A stretch of DNA of 64,000 nt from B33-G16 sp964611035 (GTDB taxonomy: Bacteria; Desulfobacterota; DSM-4660; Desulfatiglandales; B25-G16), in assembly GCA_964611035.1 (NCBI GenBank), contig CAZSWT010000005.1, positions 1 to 64,000 on the forward strand, in the 5' to 3' direction. A model generated the notes under the pieces. The model had not been told where the DNA came from. It searched no databases and was given only the letters and a program-made list of their open reading frames with translations. A program made the position numbers and the translations under genes. Positions 25,565-33,695 of this stretch are shown piece by piece; the first letter of the stretch is position 1; each line of letters starts with the position of its first letter.

Positions 25565-26776
25565 TTGAAACTTCTCGTTATACCCAAAGTTTTTCCCAGA
25601 CAGAGTGTCATTGGAGGCCCAATACTCATTCATCATAGGATCAAGAACCTTTCCAAAATGGGCTATCGGATAACGGTTCTTGCTCCAGCTTTTTCAGATG
25701 AGGACCATACAGATAAAAGCCTCGATGCTTATTGCGAGGATATCGTACTCATCGACTCCCCCAAGGGAAGAACTCCCAGACAGGTTAAAGAACTTGAAGC
25801 TACGCTCAACCGCCCCCCTTTCTTCCTTTCAGGAGATGGTGGATATAACCCACAATTTGACAAGGCCTTTAGATCTCTTCTCGCAGGAAACTCATATGAT
25901 GCGATTATCGCTGAGTACTCAATGATGGGTCAATATCTTGAAGGAGTACAAGATATTATTCCTCGGGACACCATGACGATTATCTCTGTTCATGAATGCT
26001 ATACTCAGGCGTTCCGGCAGCGTGTCAGCAAAGGAGAAGATATTAGTGAACAAACGATTGAGGAACTTTTCGACTACGAGTTCAGGATGTATCGATCGGT
26101 CGACAGGGTACTTTCCCTTACGCGTGAAGATATGGAGGTCCTTATCCGTCTCGCACCAGACCTCAAAGGAAAGACAGGTATTGTTCACCATGGTGTAGAC
26201 ACTAATTTTTATACGCCTCCGCTTGAGAGATCGTGGGATTCAAAGAATATACTCTCTCTTGGAAACTTCCAGCATCACCCAAATGTCAATGCGGTGCAGA
26301 ATTTTATGAACCACTGCTGGGAAAGGATATCGAAAGAGGTCCCCGATGCTTCATTCTACGCAATAGGGTTCGCACCTCCACCTGAGCTCCTTGCCCTCAG
26401 AAGTAATCGCATCATTGTCCGGGAGGGAGGAACACACTCGAATGTAAGAGACGTCTACTGGAAAAGCGACGTCTTTGTTGCTCCTATTGAACTTGGGGGA
26501 GGATTTCGTGGAAAGATGCTTGAAGCTCTCGCCTGTGGGCTGCCAATCGTCTCAACAAGCCTTGCAGCATTTGGCATTGACCCGGTAAACGGCGAAGAGA
26601 TGTTTGTGACTGACGATTATGATGAGTTCACGGAGTATGTTATAAGACTTCTCAAGGACATCCGACTCAGAAAGAATATGAGTGCCCTTGCTCGAACTCT
26701 CAGTGAACGCTTTGACCACAAGAATGCTGCCAGAAAGCTGGATCAGGTGATCCAGGCTTACCATAGAAAGCAATAA
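25565..26776 (+). CDS. Glycosyltransferase, GT4-like (GT-B fold)
   Basis: This 403-residue protein has GT-B glycosyltransferase features. The N-terminal domain begins KLLVIPKVFPRQSVIGGPIL with the Gly-rich acceptor loop. The C-terminal domain has VHHGVDTNFYTPP, ILSLGNFQHHPNVNAVQNFM and VFVAPIELGGGFRGKMLEAL with the ExGxxxKxxEA-type nucleotide-sugar site, then ACGLPIVSTSLAAFGI. The donor and acceptor are unknown; cell-surface polysaccharide synthesis is likely. The start is TTG at 25565, with gaaagga upstream; it fits because the Rossmann strand begins immediately. It is 30 bases downstream of the small secreted protein gene. Confidence 0.83.
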   Translation: MKLLVIPKVFPRQSVIGGPILIHHRIKNLSKMGYRITVLAPAFSDEDHTDKSLDAYCEDIVLIDSPKGRTPRQVKELEATLNRPPFFLSGDGGYNPQFDKAFRSLLAGNSYDAIIAEYSMMGQYLEGVQDIIPRDTMTIISVHECYTQAFRQRVSKGEDISEQTIEELFDYEFRMYRSVDRVLSLTREDMEVLIRLAPDLKGKTGIVHHGVDTNFYTPPLERSWDSKNILSLGNFQHHPNVNAVQNFMNHCWERISKEVPDASFYAIGFAPPPELLALRSNRIIVREGGTHSNVRDVYWKSDVFVAPIELGGGFRGKMLEALACGLPIVSTSLAAFGIDPVNGEEMFVTDDYDEFTEYVIRLLKDIRLRKNMSALARTLSERFDHKNAARKLDQVIQAYHRKQ

Positions 26777-26835
26777 TACAATTGCATCAGCCCGTCAAAT
26801 TCTTTACCAGACTCGGCCTTTTTAAAACATAAATT

Positions 26836-26928
26836 GTAACTATTAAGCCACACACTATCACAAATTATCACGAATAATTATTTAACAATTTTTTTTCATT
26901 TGTGTCCATTCGTGGCTGAATAGTTAGC
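26836..26928 (-). repeat. MITE-like element, family C, short copy
   Basis: The ends gtaactattaagccac and gtggctgaatagttagc are inverted repeats. Read on the minus strand the interior (cagccacgaatggacacaaa, taaataattattcgtgata) matches the element at 34389-34559. This copy is 93 bp and lacks the two GC-rich palindromes found in the longer copy. Confidence 0.65.
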
Positions 26929-27003
26929 AAAAATTTTTTTCTGTGTAACCATAAAAACATTGACAAGTAGAAAGGCGATTTGTTACTAAAACCTACAGTA
27001 TAT

Positions 27004-27198
27004 TGTTTCGAGCTAAGGGAAAGCGGTGAGAGGCCGCTGCAGAAGACTGCTGCTGTAATCCCGACCCTGATTAATTGATCGGGGAAGCTATTATCACTGG
27101 CATATCCTCTTTTTTGGGGGTTAAAGTCACTGATCCCGCCTTAGTGGGATTGGGAAGGCGAGCCAGGGGGGTCGGGAAAGCCAGAAAACCTATCGAAG
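27004..27198 (+). ncRNA. Cobalamin riboswitch 1 (first of a tandem pair)
   Basis: The conserved B12-sensing aptamer is evident: gggaaagcggtgagaggccg, then the core gctgctgtaatcccgacc, ccgccttagtgggattggga, aggcgagccag, and a B12 box agccagaaaacctatc. The last bases of the box depart from the usual cctgcc. It precedes an intrinsic terminator at 27262-27296, a second riboswitch and cobO. A TTGACA at 26960-26965 is a possible -35 element; the -10 is unclear. Confidence 0.85.
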
Positions 27199-27261
27199 CA
27201 TGCTGGATTATTTCCTGGTCTGGAGATCGAGGCAGAAAAATAACTTATAATTATCTATATG

Positions 27262-27296
27262 CCGGTTTCCTGAAAGATGAGGGAAATCGGTTTTTT
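27262..27296 (+). terminator. Intrinsic terminator of riboswitch 1
   Basis: A 9-bp stem (ccggtttcc pairing with ggaaatcgg, one G-U pair) is followed by six T residues. It lies about 65 bases after the first B12 box and before the second aptamer, so riboswitch 1 has its own expression platform. Confidence 0.75.
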
Positions 27297-27308
27297 CGTT
27301 TAAGAGGA

Positions 27309-27499
27309 TTCCTGGTTAAAAAAGGGAAAGCGGTGAGAGGCCGCTGCAGAAGACTGCTGCTGTGATCCCGACCCCGATTAATTGATCGGAGAAACTCACT
27401 GGATATTCTATTTTTAGAAGATTAAAGCCACTGGTCCCGCATTAGCGGGATTGGGAAGGCGAGCCAGAGAGTCGGGAGAGCCAGAAAACCTGCCAGGAA
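27309..27499 (+). ncRNA. Cobalamin riboswitch 2 (second of a tandem pair)
   Basis: This second aptamer closely matches the first, sharing gggaaagcggtgagaggccg and gcagaagactgctgctgt. It has a canonical B12 box agccagaaaacctgcc. The closing P1 helix may pair cctgg at 27311-27315 with ccagg at 27493-27497. It is followed by the terminator at 27553-27588 and then cobO. High identity to riboswitch 1 suggests a tandem duplication. Confidence 0.87.
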
Positions 27500-27552
27500 G
27501 AACCCTTATATTCTCCGGTCTGAGAATGTGGGCAGGTAGCAGTAAAATGTTC

Positions 27553-27588
27553 AGCCCGCCATTTTGAGACCGATGGCGGGCTTTTTTT
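27553..27588 (+). terminator. Intrinsic terminator of riboswitch 2
   Basis: A perfect 10-bp stem (agcccgccat with atggcgggct) is followed by seven T residues, 40 bases before the cobO start. It is the expected off-state structure of the second cobalamin riboswitch. Confidence 0.88.
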
Positions 27589-27627
27589 ATTGAGGAATCA
27601 TGTTGAAGAGTTAAGAGGAAGGATTAA

Positions 27628-28167
27628 ATGTCACAGGGAGAAAGAAGAGGGCTTATTATCGTCCATACCGGCAACGGAAAGGGAAAGACAACTGCAGCAA
27701 TGGGTTTGGCTTTAAGATCAATTGGCTATAATTTTAAGATACTCATGATTCAGTTTATCAAAGGAACATGGCACTATGGCGAATTGGATGCTGTTAAAAA
27801 GTTATATCCATATTTTGAGATCGTACATATGGGAAAAGGATTTGTCCAATTCGGGAAAGAGAAATCAAATTATGAACATGTTCTGGCAGTGATCGAGACA
27901 TGGAACTTTTCAAAAAAGAAGATAGAATCTGATGAGTTCGATATGATTATACTGGATGAGATTAACTATGTCCTCGATTACAATTTTCTTCCTGTTGAGG
28001 AAGTTCTTAAGACCCTTAAATCTAAGCCTGGCAGACTCCATTTGGTTTTAACCGGAAGAAATGCACATCCAATGATAATTGAGATGGCTGATCTGGTGAC
28101 CGAGATGAGAGAGATCAAACACCCTTTTCAGAAAGGGTTCGAGGCACAGAAAGGTATTGAGTTTTGA
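27628..28167 (+). CDS. cobO: Cob(I)yrinic acid a,c-diamide adenosyltransferase
   Basis: This 179-residue enzyme (CobA/CobO/BtuR family) transfers the 5-deoxyadenosyl group of ATP to Co(I) corrinoid, making adenosylcobalamin. The P-loop VHTGNGKGKTTAAMGLALR (residues 11-29) and the DEINYVLDY block (about 111-119) are family signatures, and LTGRNAHPMIIEMADLVTEM is the conserved tail. It is the first gene after two cobalamin riboswitches with terminators, so it should be repressed when B12 is plentiful. It forms a unit with the small gene at 28334 and the BtuB-like receptor, linking import with adenosylation. Confidence 0.92.
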   Translation: MSQGERRGLIIVHTGNGKGKTTAAMGLALRSIGYNFKILMIQFIKGTWHYGELDAVKKLYPYFEIVHMGKGFVQFGKEKSNYEHVLAVIETWNFSKKKIESDEFDMIILDEINYVLDYNFLPVEEVLKTLKSKPGRLHLVLTGRNAHPMIIEMADLVTEMREIKHPFQKGFEAQKGIEF

Positions 28168-28242
28168 AAGGATTATTTCTTTGGGGATGGCTATTCTGCT
28201 CCACCGATAACCTGGAGCATAGGACTGAATTATGAATTTTAC

Positions 28243-28315
28243 CTGCCTTAAGTCTGGCGGGCCAGCCCGCCTTAAGCCTGCCCGCCGGACGGCAGGCGGG
28301 TCTGGCGGGTAAAGC
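28243..28315 (+). repeat. Compound GC-rich palindromes
   Basis: Several palindromic units lie together, including cctgcccgccggacggcagg and shorter cgggccagcccg-type arms. They occupy most of the gap between cobO and the small downstream gene. Related units occur at 34432-34462, 34517-34540 and 42220-42243. Confidence 0.65.
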
Positions 28316-28333
28316 TGAAAGGAGGTGATGAAA

Positions 28334-28594
28334 ATGAAGACAGGGGTAATTGTATATGTTGTGGGCAAAGAGAGCCTGGATGATACAATCGATTTTGAAG
28401 AGGCTAGTAAAAAATTAAACATCAAGGCAGACAGGGTTGAGGTGGTTTCATCTATAGATGGCAATTTTGATGTAATGCATGCCTGGTGGCTGCTAACTGT
28501 AAAAGGGATGAAACTTATTGTCTGTATGTTCGCTGAGATTGTAAATCGTTCCCAGCTCAGGCTTACTGGCCGGGAACTGCGGCTTTGCGGATGA
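28334..28594 (+). CDS. Small conserved-looking protein in the B12 locus, unknown function
   Basis: This 87-residue product begins MKTGVIVYVVGKESLDDTID and continues with ADRVEVVSSIDGNFDVMHAW. The alternating hydrophobic strands and charged helices suggest a small alpha/beta fold, with no signal peptide. An excellent ribosome-binding site (aggaggt, seven bases before ATG 28334) supports expression. It lies between cobO and the receptor gene, so it should share B12 control. I do not recognise the family; a corrinoid chaperone or regulator role is only a guess from position. Confidence 0.65.
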   Translation: MKTGVIVYVVGKESLDDTIDFEEASKKLNIKADRVEVVSSIDGNFDVMHAWWLLTVKGMKLIVCMFAEIVNRSQLRLTGRELRLCG

Positions 28595-28720
28595 AGAGTG
28601 GTGGAGCGGAATGAACCCAATCCTATAGCCGCCCTGCCCTCCATTATTAACCAAACAGAAATGGAGGTTCGGTTAATCTGGCAAAAATAGATTACCACCG
28701 AGCCTCAGAAAAGTCAACGA

Positions 28721-28740
28721 CCCCGCCCTTCCGGGCGGGG
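28721..28740 (+). repeat. Perfect GC-rich hairpin before the receptor gene
   Basis: An 8-bp stem ccccgccc/gggcgggg with a TTCC tetraloop. No T-run follows, so it is more likely a palindromic repeat or a transcript-stabilising hairpin than an intrinsic terminator. Confidence 0.55.
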
Positions 28741-28827
28741 CTTGAAAAAAGGAAATAATTCATTAGCCGCCTCCATCCCCACCCTCCCGTGTGGGGAATT
28801 AAAGGGCGGCGGTAAAGGAGGTTGAGG

Positions 28828-30882
28828 ATGAAAAAGTGTTTTGTTGTATCTATGCTTTTAACTGTATTGGCCATACCTGGATTCAGTCAGGCAAAAGAGG
28901 AAGAAATTAAAAAGCCATTAGTAACATTGGAAGAGGTTGTAGTGACGGCTACCAGAGATACCAGGGAAATACGTAAGATACCCGCAAATATTACTGTGAT
29001 TAAATCTGAAGATATTGAAAAATCAGGGGCTACCAGTCTTGTTGATGTTCTGAAAAAGTTGGCGGGTATCCATTTTACAACTTTTTCCGGCAATCCTTCA
29101 CAGGCGGAAATAGATATGAGAGGATTTGGGCAAAATAGCCATGGAAGAGTATTAATCCTATTGGATGGAAGAAGATTAAATAGACCTGATATGGCAAGTA
29201 TAAATTGGCTCCAGATACCAATTAATAATGTTGAAAAGATAGAGGTTGTTAGCGGTGCGAATAGTGTTCTCTATGGAGATCATGCTGTTGCAGGTGTAAT
29301 CAATATCATTACTAAAAGGGGAGAGGGTAAACCCGAGGTAAGCGCTTCAGGAATAATTGGAGAAGACGCCCTTCATGATGTAAGAGTTAGCCTTACTGGT
29401 TCTAAAGACAGATTATCATATGCCTGTTCAGGTGAAATACAAGAAACAAACGGATGGAGAGAGAGAACGGGATTTTCATCGAAAGGTGCCGGCTTTAATA
29501 TAGGTTATGACCTCAGCGATTTCTTAAATATTTCTTTAGGTGGATCTTTAAATAAGGTTGACTATGAAATGCCAGGGAACCTCACAAAGAGTGAGATGGA
29601 AGAAAATCGTAAACAATTCCAACCTGCCAGACCTGCGAGATGGACTCAGACCCATGATAATGACGAATCATTGGATAAATATTATAATGTTAACTTAGGG
29701 CTGGAAATGATATCCACTGACCTTGGTAATTTTGATGTGAATTTTTTATATGGCCTAAAGGATATTACTTCAGATATGGATTCTTTTCCTTCATATAGAG
29801 ATACAGAAATAAAGACATTTGGAATAACACCCAGATATCTATTAAATAAAGATATTCTAGGCCATAAAAATAAACTGATTGTGGGATTGGACTATTACGA
29901 TGAAACACTTAATTTAGAAATCTTTACTGATATAAATAGAGATACTACGAGTTCTTTAACTGAAATAAAGAAGAGTTCTGTAGGATATTACATAAATGAT
30001 GAATTTAATCTCTTTGATGAACTTATTTTAAGTGCAGGAGCAAGGGGTGAGAAGACAACAATAGAGGGAAAAGAGACTAACCCCGCAACCAAGATCAAGA
30101 GCTTTGATGAAGAAAAAGACCATCACGGAAAGGCAGTCAGTGCTGGACTTACTTATTTGATAGGGGAAAAATCCAAGGTGTTTACCAAGTTTGCCAAACT
30201 ATATCGATATCCGTTTATTGATGAACAGGCCTCTTATCAGGGATGGGGTAATGCTTTTAATAAGGACCTCGAAGCAGAAGAAGGTAAAAGTTATGAGATA
30301 GGTACCGAGTTTTATCCCATTGAAAACGTGAGGTTTGCTATAACATTATTTAGAATGGATATGGAGAAGGAGATTGTCTGGAATAACGACACCTCAAGAA
30401 ATGAGAACCTTGATGAGACAAGGCATCAAGGGCTAGAATTTAGTGGTTTATATAAGTTTGGAAAAAAGGCCAATATCTATGGTAATTACACTTATCAAGA
30501 GGCAAAATTTACCAAGGGGATTTATAATGATAAAGACATTCCCCTCGTTCCCAAACATAAGGCTTTTTTAGGTTTGGAACTTTTCTTTCCCTACGGCTTT
30601 TCGCTGGTCCCCGAGTTTAGGTATACAGGTGAATGCTACTTGGGTGATGACAAAAATAATAATGGAGAGAAGTTGTCAGACTACTCTTTGGTGGATATTT
30701 TGCTACGCTATAGACCTCCAAACCTTAAATATAAACTTTTGGCCTTTGTGGGTGCAGAAAACCTGTTTAACGAGGAGTACTCTACGATGGGGTTTGAAGA
30801 CTACCTTGAGGATCAGGACTATAATACCTATTATCCATCACCCGGAAGGACCTTAAAAGCAGGACTTTCTTTAATGTTTTAG
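28828..30882 (+). CDS. btuB: TonB-dependent outer membrane receptor, BtuB-like
   Basis: This 684-residue TonB-dependent receptor starts with a signal peptide (KKCFVVSMLLTVLAIPGFSQ, cleavage near AKE). A TonB box LEEVVVTAT follows, then the plug domain: ITVIKSEDIEKSGATSLVDV, MRGFGQNSHGRVLILLDGRR and VEVVSGANSVLYGDHAVAGV-like sequence ending NIITKRG. The rest is a beta barrel ending in a C-terminal Phe (TLKAGLSLMF), the usual assembly signal. It is downstream of tandem B12 riboswitches and cobO, so cobalamin or another corrinoid is the likely cargo, delivered to BtuFCD at 52.9-55.7 kb. ATG 28828 is preferred because aaaggagg lies just upstream; the TTG at 28822 is too close to it. Confidence 0.87.
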   Translation: MKKCFVVSMLLTVLAIPGFSQAKEEEIKKPLVTLEEVVVTATRDTREIRKIPANITVIKSEDIEKSGATSLVDVLKKLAGIHFTTFSGNPSQAEIDMRGFGQNSHGRVLILLDGRRLNRPDMASINWLQIPINNVEKIEVVSGANSVLYGDHAVAGVINIITKRGEGKPEVSASGIIGEDALHDVRVSLTGSKDRLSYACSGEIQETNGWRERTGFSSKGAGFNIGYDLSDFLNISLGGSLNKVDYEMPGNLTKSEMEENRKQFQPARPARWTQTHDNDESLDKYYNVNLGLEMISTDLGNFDVNFLYGLKDITSDMDSFPSYRDTEIKTFGITPRYLLNKDILGHKNKLIVGLDYYDETLNLEIFTDINRDTTSSLTEIKKSSVGYYINDEFNLFDELILSAGARGEKTTIEGKETNPATKIKSFDEEKDHHGKAVSAGLTYLIGEKSKVFTKFAKLYRYPFIDEQASYQGWGNAFNKDLEAEEGKSYEIGTEFYPIENVRFAITLFRMDMEKEIVWNNDTSRNENLDETRHQGLEFSGLYKFGKKANIYGNYTYQEAKFTKGIYNDKDIPLVPKHKAFLGLELFFPYGFSLVPEFRYTGECYLGDDKNNNGEKLSDYSLVDILLRYRPPNLKYKLLAFVGAENLFNEEYSTMGFEDYLEDQDYNTYYPSPGRTLKAGLSLMF

Positions 30883-30921
30883 GTTGCACTTTATCTATTT
30901 CTTATAGCAATGAAAAATGAT

Positions 30922-30952
30922 GGGCTGAATCCTGCTTTTTAGGATTCAGCCC
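30922..30952. terminator. Possible terminator or stabilising hairpin after the receptor gene
   Basis: An 11-bp stem (gggctgaatcc with ggattcagccc) with a T-rich loop starts 40 bases after the receptor stop. The following sequence is cgagatcc, not T-rich, so Rho-independent termination is uncertain. Confidence 0.5.
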
Positions 30953-31107
30953 CGAGATCCTGTAACTCTTGGATATGTCATATCATTATCTACTCCTGCC
31001 TCCCCTCTATAATAAAACTGATAGCGATAAAATCTACCTCGGAGCCTTCTCAGGGAGATAATATACAAAAAAATGCATTTGATTTTTCTATTATGATTGT
31101 TTCCATA

Positions 31108-31136
31108 TTGACTTTATATTGGATATCTATTATAAT
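31108..31136 (+). promoter_or_regulatory. Sigma-70-type promoter upstream of nrdD
   Basis: TTGACT at 31108-31113 and a perfect TATAAT at 31131-31136 are separated by 17 bases. It lies about 300 bases before the nrdD start and just upstream of a probable NrdR box. Confidence 0.65.
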
Positions 31137-31140
31137 TTAA

Positions 31141-31156
31141 TACAATATCTTGTGGA
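31141..31156 (+). promoter_or_regulatory. Probable NrdR box
   Basis: The sequence tacaatatcttgtgga fits the NrdR consensus core (CwATATnTwGTG type) and begins five bases after the -10 hexamer. Binding there would block the start of transcription. NrdR represses ribonucleotide reductase genes when dATP is high. NrdR boxes usually come in pairs; a second one is not clear to me. Confidence 0.5.
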
Positions 31157-31158
31157 AA

Positions 31159-31296
31159 ATGGTACAGGGCTGTTACCTGAAAGGCCGGTTTCCTGCATTG
31201 GCTGCGATTAACATCACCTTAGAAGATTACTTCACAGGAAAGGAGCATGTACTTCATTTATCAGAGGCTGCTGTAAAGAATTCTAAGAAGAAATAA
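31159..31296 (+). CDS. Possible 45-residue leader protein before nrdD
   Basis: ATG 31159 opens a 45-codon frame just after the NrdR box. The product reads MVQGCYLKGRFPALAAINIT, then LEDYFTGKEHVLHLSEAAVK and a basic tail. The composition is protein-like and the position is right after the promoter, but there is only gtgga as a ribosome-binding site. I know no family for it. It could be a small regulatory or accessory protein, or a chance frame in the leader. Confidence 0.35.
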   Translation: MVQGCYLKGRFPALAAINITLEDYFTGKEHVLHLSEAAVKNSKKK

Positions 31297-31432
31297 AACA
31301 AAAAAATAACCTCTTTGATCTCACGATATTTCGTGCCTGCCTGTACTCAGGATTTTGGATGGGACCGAGAGATGCGTAGTGTTTATTAGGCCAGCTTATG
31401 TCAGATAAAGATATAAATGGAGAGATGATATT

Positions 31433-33511
31433 ATGTTTACTAAGATAGAAAAAAGAGATGGCACGATAGTGGCCTTTGAGGCCGAAAAGATTACAAATGC
31501 TGTTACTAAAGCTGGAAAGGCAACAGGGGAGTTTGATGAGAAGGTTGCTAAAAGGCTTACCATCAAGGTTTTAAATTTAGTTAGTCAGGTAATTGGGGAG
31601 GAGCCCCCAACAGTAGAAGAAATTCAGGATATTGTAGAGGAGGTATTACTTTCCTCTACGTATCGTAAAACTGCCAAGGCCTATATTATCTATAGAGAAC
31701 AGCACGCAAGAATAAGAGAAATAACTGATAAGGCGAGCGTTGCATTGGTGGATCAATATCTAAATAAGACAGACTGGAGGGTTAATGAGAATAGTAATAT
31801 GGCATTCTCTCTACAGGGATTGAACAATTATGTTTCCTCAGAGATTAGCAAAGTTTATTGGTTAAATGAAATTTATTCTCCAGAGATCAGGGAAGCGCAC
31901 ATACAAGGTGATTACCATATCCATGATTTAAACATTCTCTCTGTTTACTGCGTTGGTTGGGATCTTTTTGACTTGCTGGTGGAAGGATTCAGAGGGGTAT
32001 GGGGGAAAGTAGAAAGCGGGCCTGCCAGACACCTCAGGAGTGCATTGGGACAGATCGTAAATTTCTTTTATACGCTTCAAGGAGAGGCGGCAGGTGCTCA
32101 GGCATTCTCTAATTTTGACACTCTGTTAGCGCCTTTCATACGATTCGACGGATTAAAGTATATTGGGATAAAGCAGGCCCTACAGGAGTTTGTTTTTAAT
32201 ATTAATGTGCCCACAAGGGTTGGATTTCAGACCCCTTTTACGAATGTTACACTGGATCTTACTGTCCCTGAATACTATGCAGATCAAGGTGTTATTGTCG
32301 GAGGAGAGGCACAGGATGTTACCTATAAGGATTTTCAGGAAGAAATAGACCTTTTTAACAAGGCCTTTTTAGAGGTTATGGCAAAGGGAGATGCCGGAGG
32401 AAGGGTCTTTACCTTCCCCATCCCGACATACAATATTACCAAAGAATTTGATTGGGAGAATCCTGTTCTTGGCAACCTGTGGGAGATGACAGCCAAGTAT
32501 GGGATTCCTTATTTTTCTAATTTTGTAAATTCAGACATGAACCCAGAGGATGCGAGAAGTATGTGTTGTAGGTTGAGGATAGATAATCGTGAATTAGAAA
32601 AGAGAGGAGGCGGACTCTTTGGTTCAAATCCATTGACAGGCTCTATTGGTGTTGTAACAATTAATATGTCACGAATAGGGTATCTTAGCGGCAGTGAGAA
32701 GGAATTTTTTAGCCGACTTAAAGACTTGATGATCCTGGCTAAAGAGAGTTTGGAGATCAAGAGAAAAATTCTGGAGAGATTCACAGACGGAGGTCTTTAC
32801 CCCTACATCAAATATTATTTAAGGAATGTAAAGAAGCGGTTCAATGAATATTGGAAGAATCATTTTTCAACTATCGGGCTTGTTGGAATGAATGAGGCCT
32901 GTAAAAACTTTCTTGGCAAGACTATTGGCGATAAAGAGGGGAAGGAATTTGCTATAAATGTTTTAGATTTCATGAGGGAGGTCTTATTAGGTTTTCAAAG
33001 TGAGACAGGAAATAATTATAATCTTGAAGCTACCCCTGCCGAGGGAACCTCATACAGTCTGGCAAAGATTGATAAGGAAAGATATCCTGACATACTATCT
33101 GCAGGCAGGGGCGACAGCGATCAATGTTACTATACCAATTCTACTCATCTACCAGTTGACTTCACTGATGATGTTTTCGATGCCCTGGATTTGCAGGATA
33201 GTATTCAGCAAAAATATACCGGAGGAACGGTATTTCATATCTATGCAGGGGAGAGGGTTTCCAACTCTGGTAGCATCAAATCATTGGTGCGAACAGTATG
33301 CGAAAATTATCACCTTCCTTATTTTACCTTTTCCCCTACGTTTAGTGTCTGTCCTGTCCATGGATATTTAAACGGGGAGCAGAGTGTATGCCCGAAATGT
33401 GGCAGAGAATGTGAGGTCTATTCCCGGGTGGTCGGTTATCTAAGGCCGTTGAAACAGTGGAATAAGGGGAAGCAAGAGGAATTTCAAGAAAGAAAGATGT
33501 TTAAGGTTTAG
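31433..33511 (+). CDS. nrdD: Anaerobic (class III) ribonucleoside-triphosphate reductase
   Basis: This 692-residue glycyl-radical enzyme reduces ribonucleotides to deoxyribonucleotides without oxygen. An N-terminal ATP-cone (IEKRDGTIVAFEAEKITNAV, residues 4-90) provides allosteric control. The core includes GDYHIHDLNILSVYCVGWDL and the SMCCRLRIDNRELEKRGGG segment with the active-site cysteines. Near the end a zinc-binding set (CPVHGYLNGEQSVCPKCGREC) precedes the glycyl-radical loop SRVVGYLRP. No oxygen-dependent reductase is in the window, which fits an anaerobic lifestyle. The nrdG activase follows, but a 180-bp insertion with a 14-bp repeat of the nrdD end separates them. Control is probably by NrdR. 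Confidence 0.93.
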   Translation: MFTKIEKRDGTIVAFEAEKITNAVTKAGKATGEFDEKVAKRLTIKVLNLVSQVIGEEPPTVEEIQDIVEEVLLSSTYRKTAKAYIIYREQHARIREITDKASVALVDQYLNKTDWRVNENSNMAFSLQGLNNYVSSEISKVYWLNEIYSPEIREAHIQGDYHIHDLNILSVYCVGWDLFDLLVEGFRGVWGKVESGPARHLRSALGQIVNFFYTLQGEAAGAQAFSNFDTLLAPFIRFDGLKYIGIKQALQEFVFNINVPTRVGFQTPFTNVTLDLTVPEYYADQGVIVGGEAQDVTYKDFQEEIDLFNKAFLEVMAKGDAGGRVFTFPIPTYNITKEFDWENPVLGNLWEMTAKYGIPYFSNFVNSDMNPEDARSMCCRLRIDNRELEKRGGGLFGSNPLTGSIGVVTINMSRIGYLSGSEKEFFSRLKDLMILAKESLEIKRKILERFTDGGLYPYIKYYLRNVKKRFNEYWKNHFSTIGLVGMNEACKNFLGKTIGDKEGKEFAINVLDFMREVLLGFQSETGNNYNLEATPAEGTSYSLAKIDKERYPDILSAGRGDSDQCYYTNSTHLPVDFTDDVFDALDLQDSIQQKYTGGTVFHIYAGERVSNSGSIKSLVRTVCENYHLPYFTFSPTFSVCPVHGYLNGEQSVCPKCGRECEVYSRVVGYLRPLKQWNKGKQEEFQERKMFKV

Positions 33512-33690
33512 GTATTGTCAGTCCCGATAAATCGGGATGGCAAAATATAAAAACTTTTTTACAATATGATGCGATTGAATATTTCTGACTTCGTAAATTT
33601 TCCTACTGCGGAATTAACACTTATCACTTTAACTTAAATTAACAACGGACTACGGACAACGATCAATGGACAATACGATGTTTAAGGTTT
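33496..33690 (+). repeat. Insertion bounded by 14-bp direct repeats between nrdD and nrdG
   Basis: The last nrdD bases gatgtttaaggttt (33496-33509) recur exactly at 33677-33690, directly before nrdG. The second copy reads into tga, so it looks like the original end of nrdD. The roughly 167 bases between contain the palindrome at 33519-33538 and no gene. Confidence 0.7.
33519..33538. repeat. Short palindrome shared with the btuF 3-prime end
   Basis: The 20-mer cagtcccgataaatcgggat is present here and, as its exact reverse complement, at 53813-53832. Confidence 0.75.
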
Positions 33691-33695
33691 GAGAT

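Noticed and set aside
27075..27365. 96-codon open frame on the plus strand
   Set aside because: It runs through the two cobalamin riboswitches and the intervening terminator. Its product (many Gly and Arg) reflects structured RNA, not protein.
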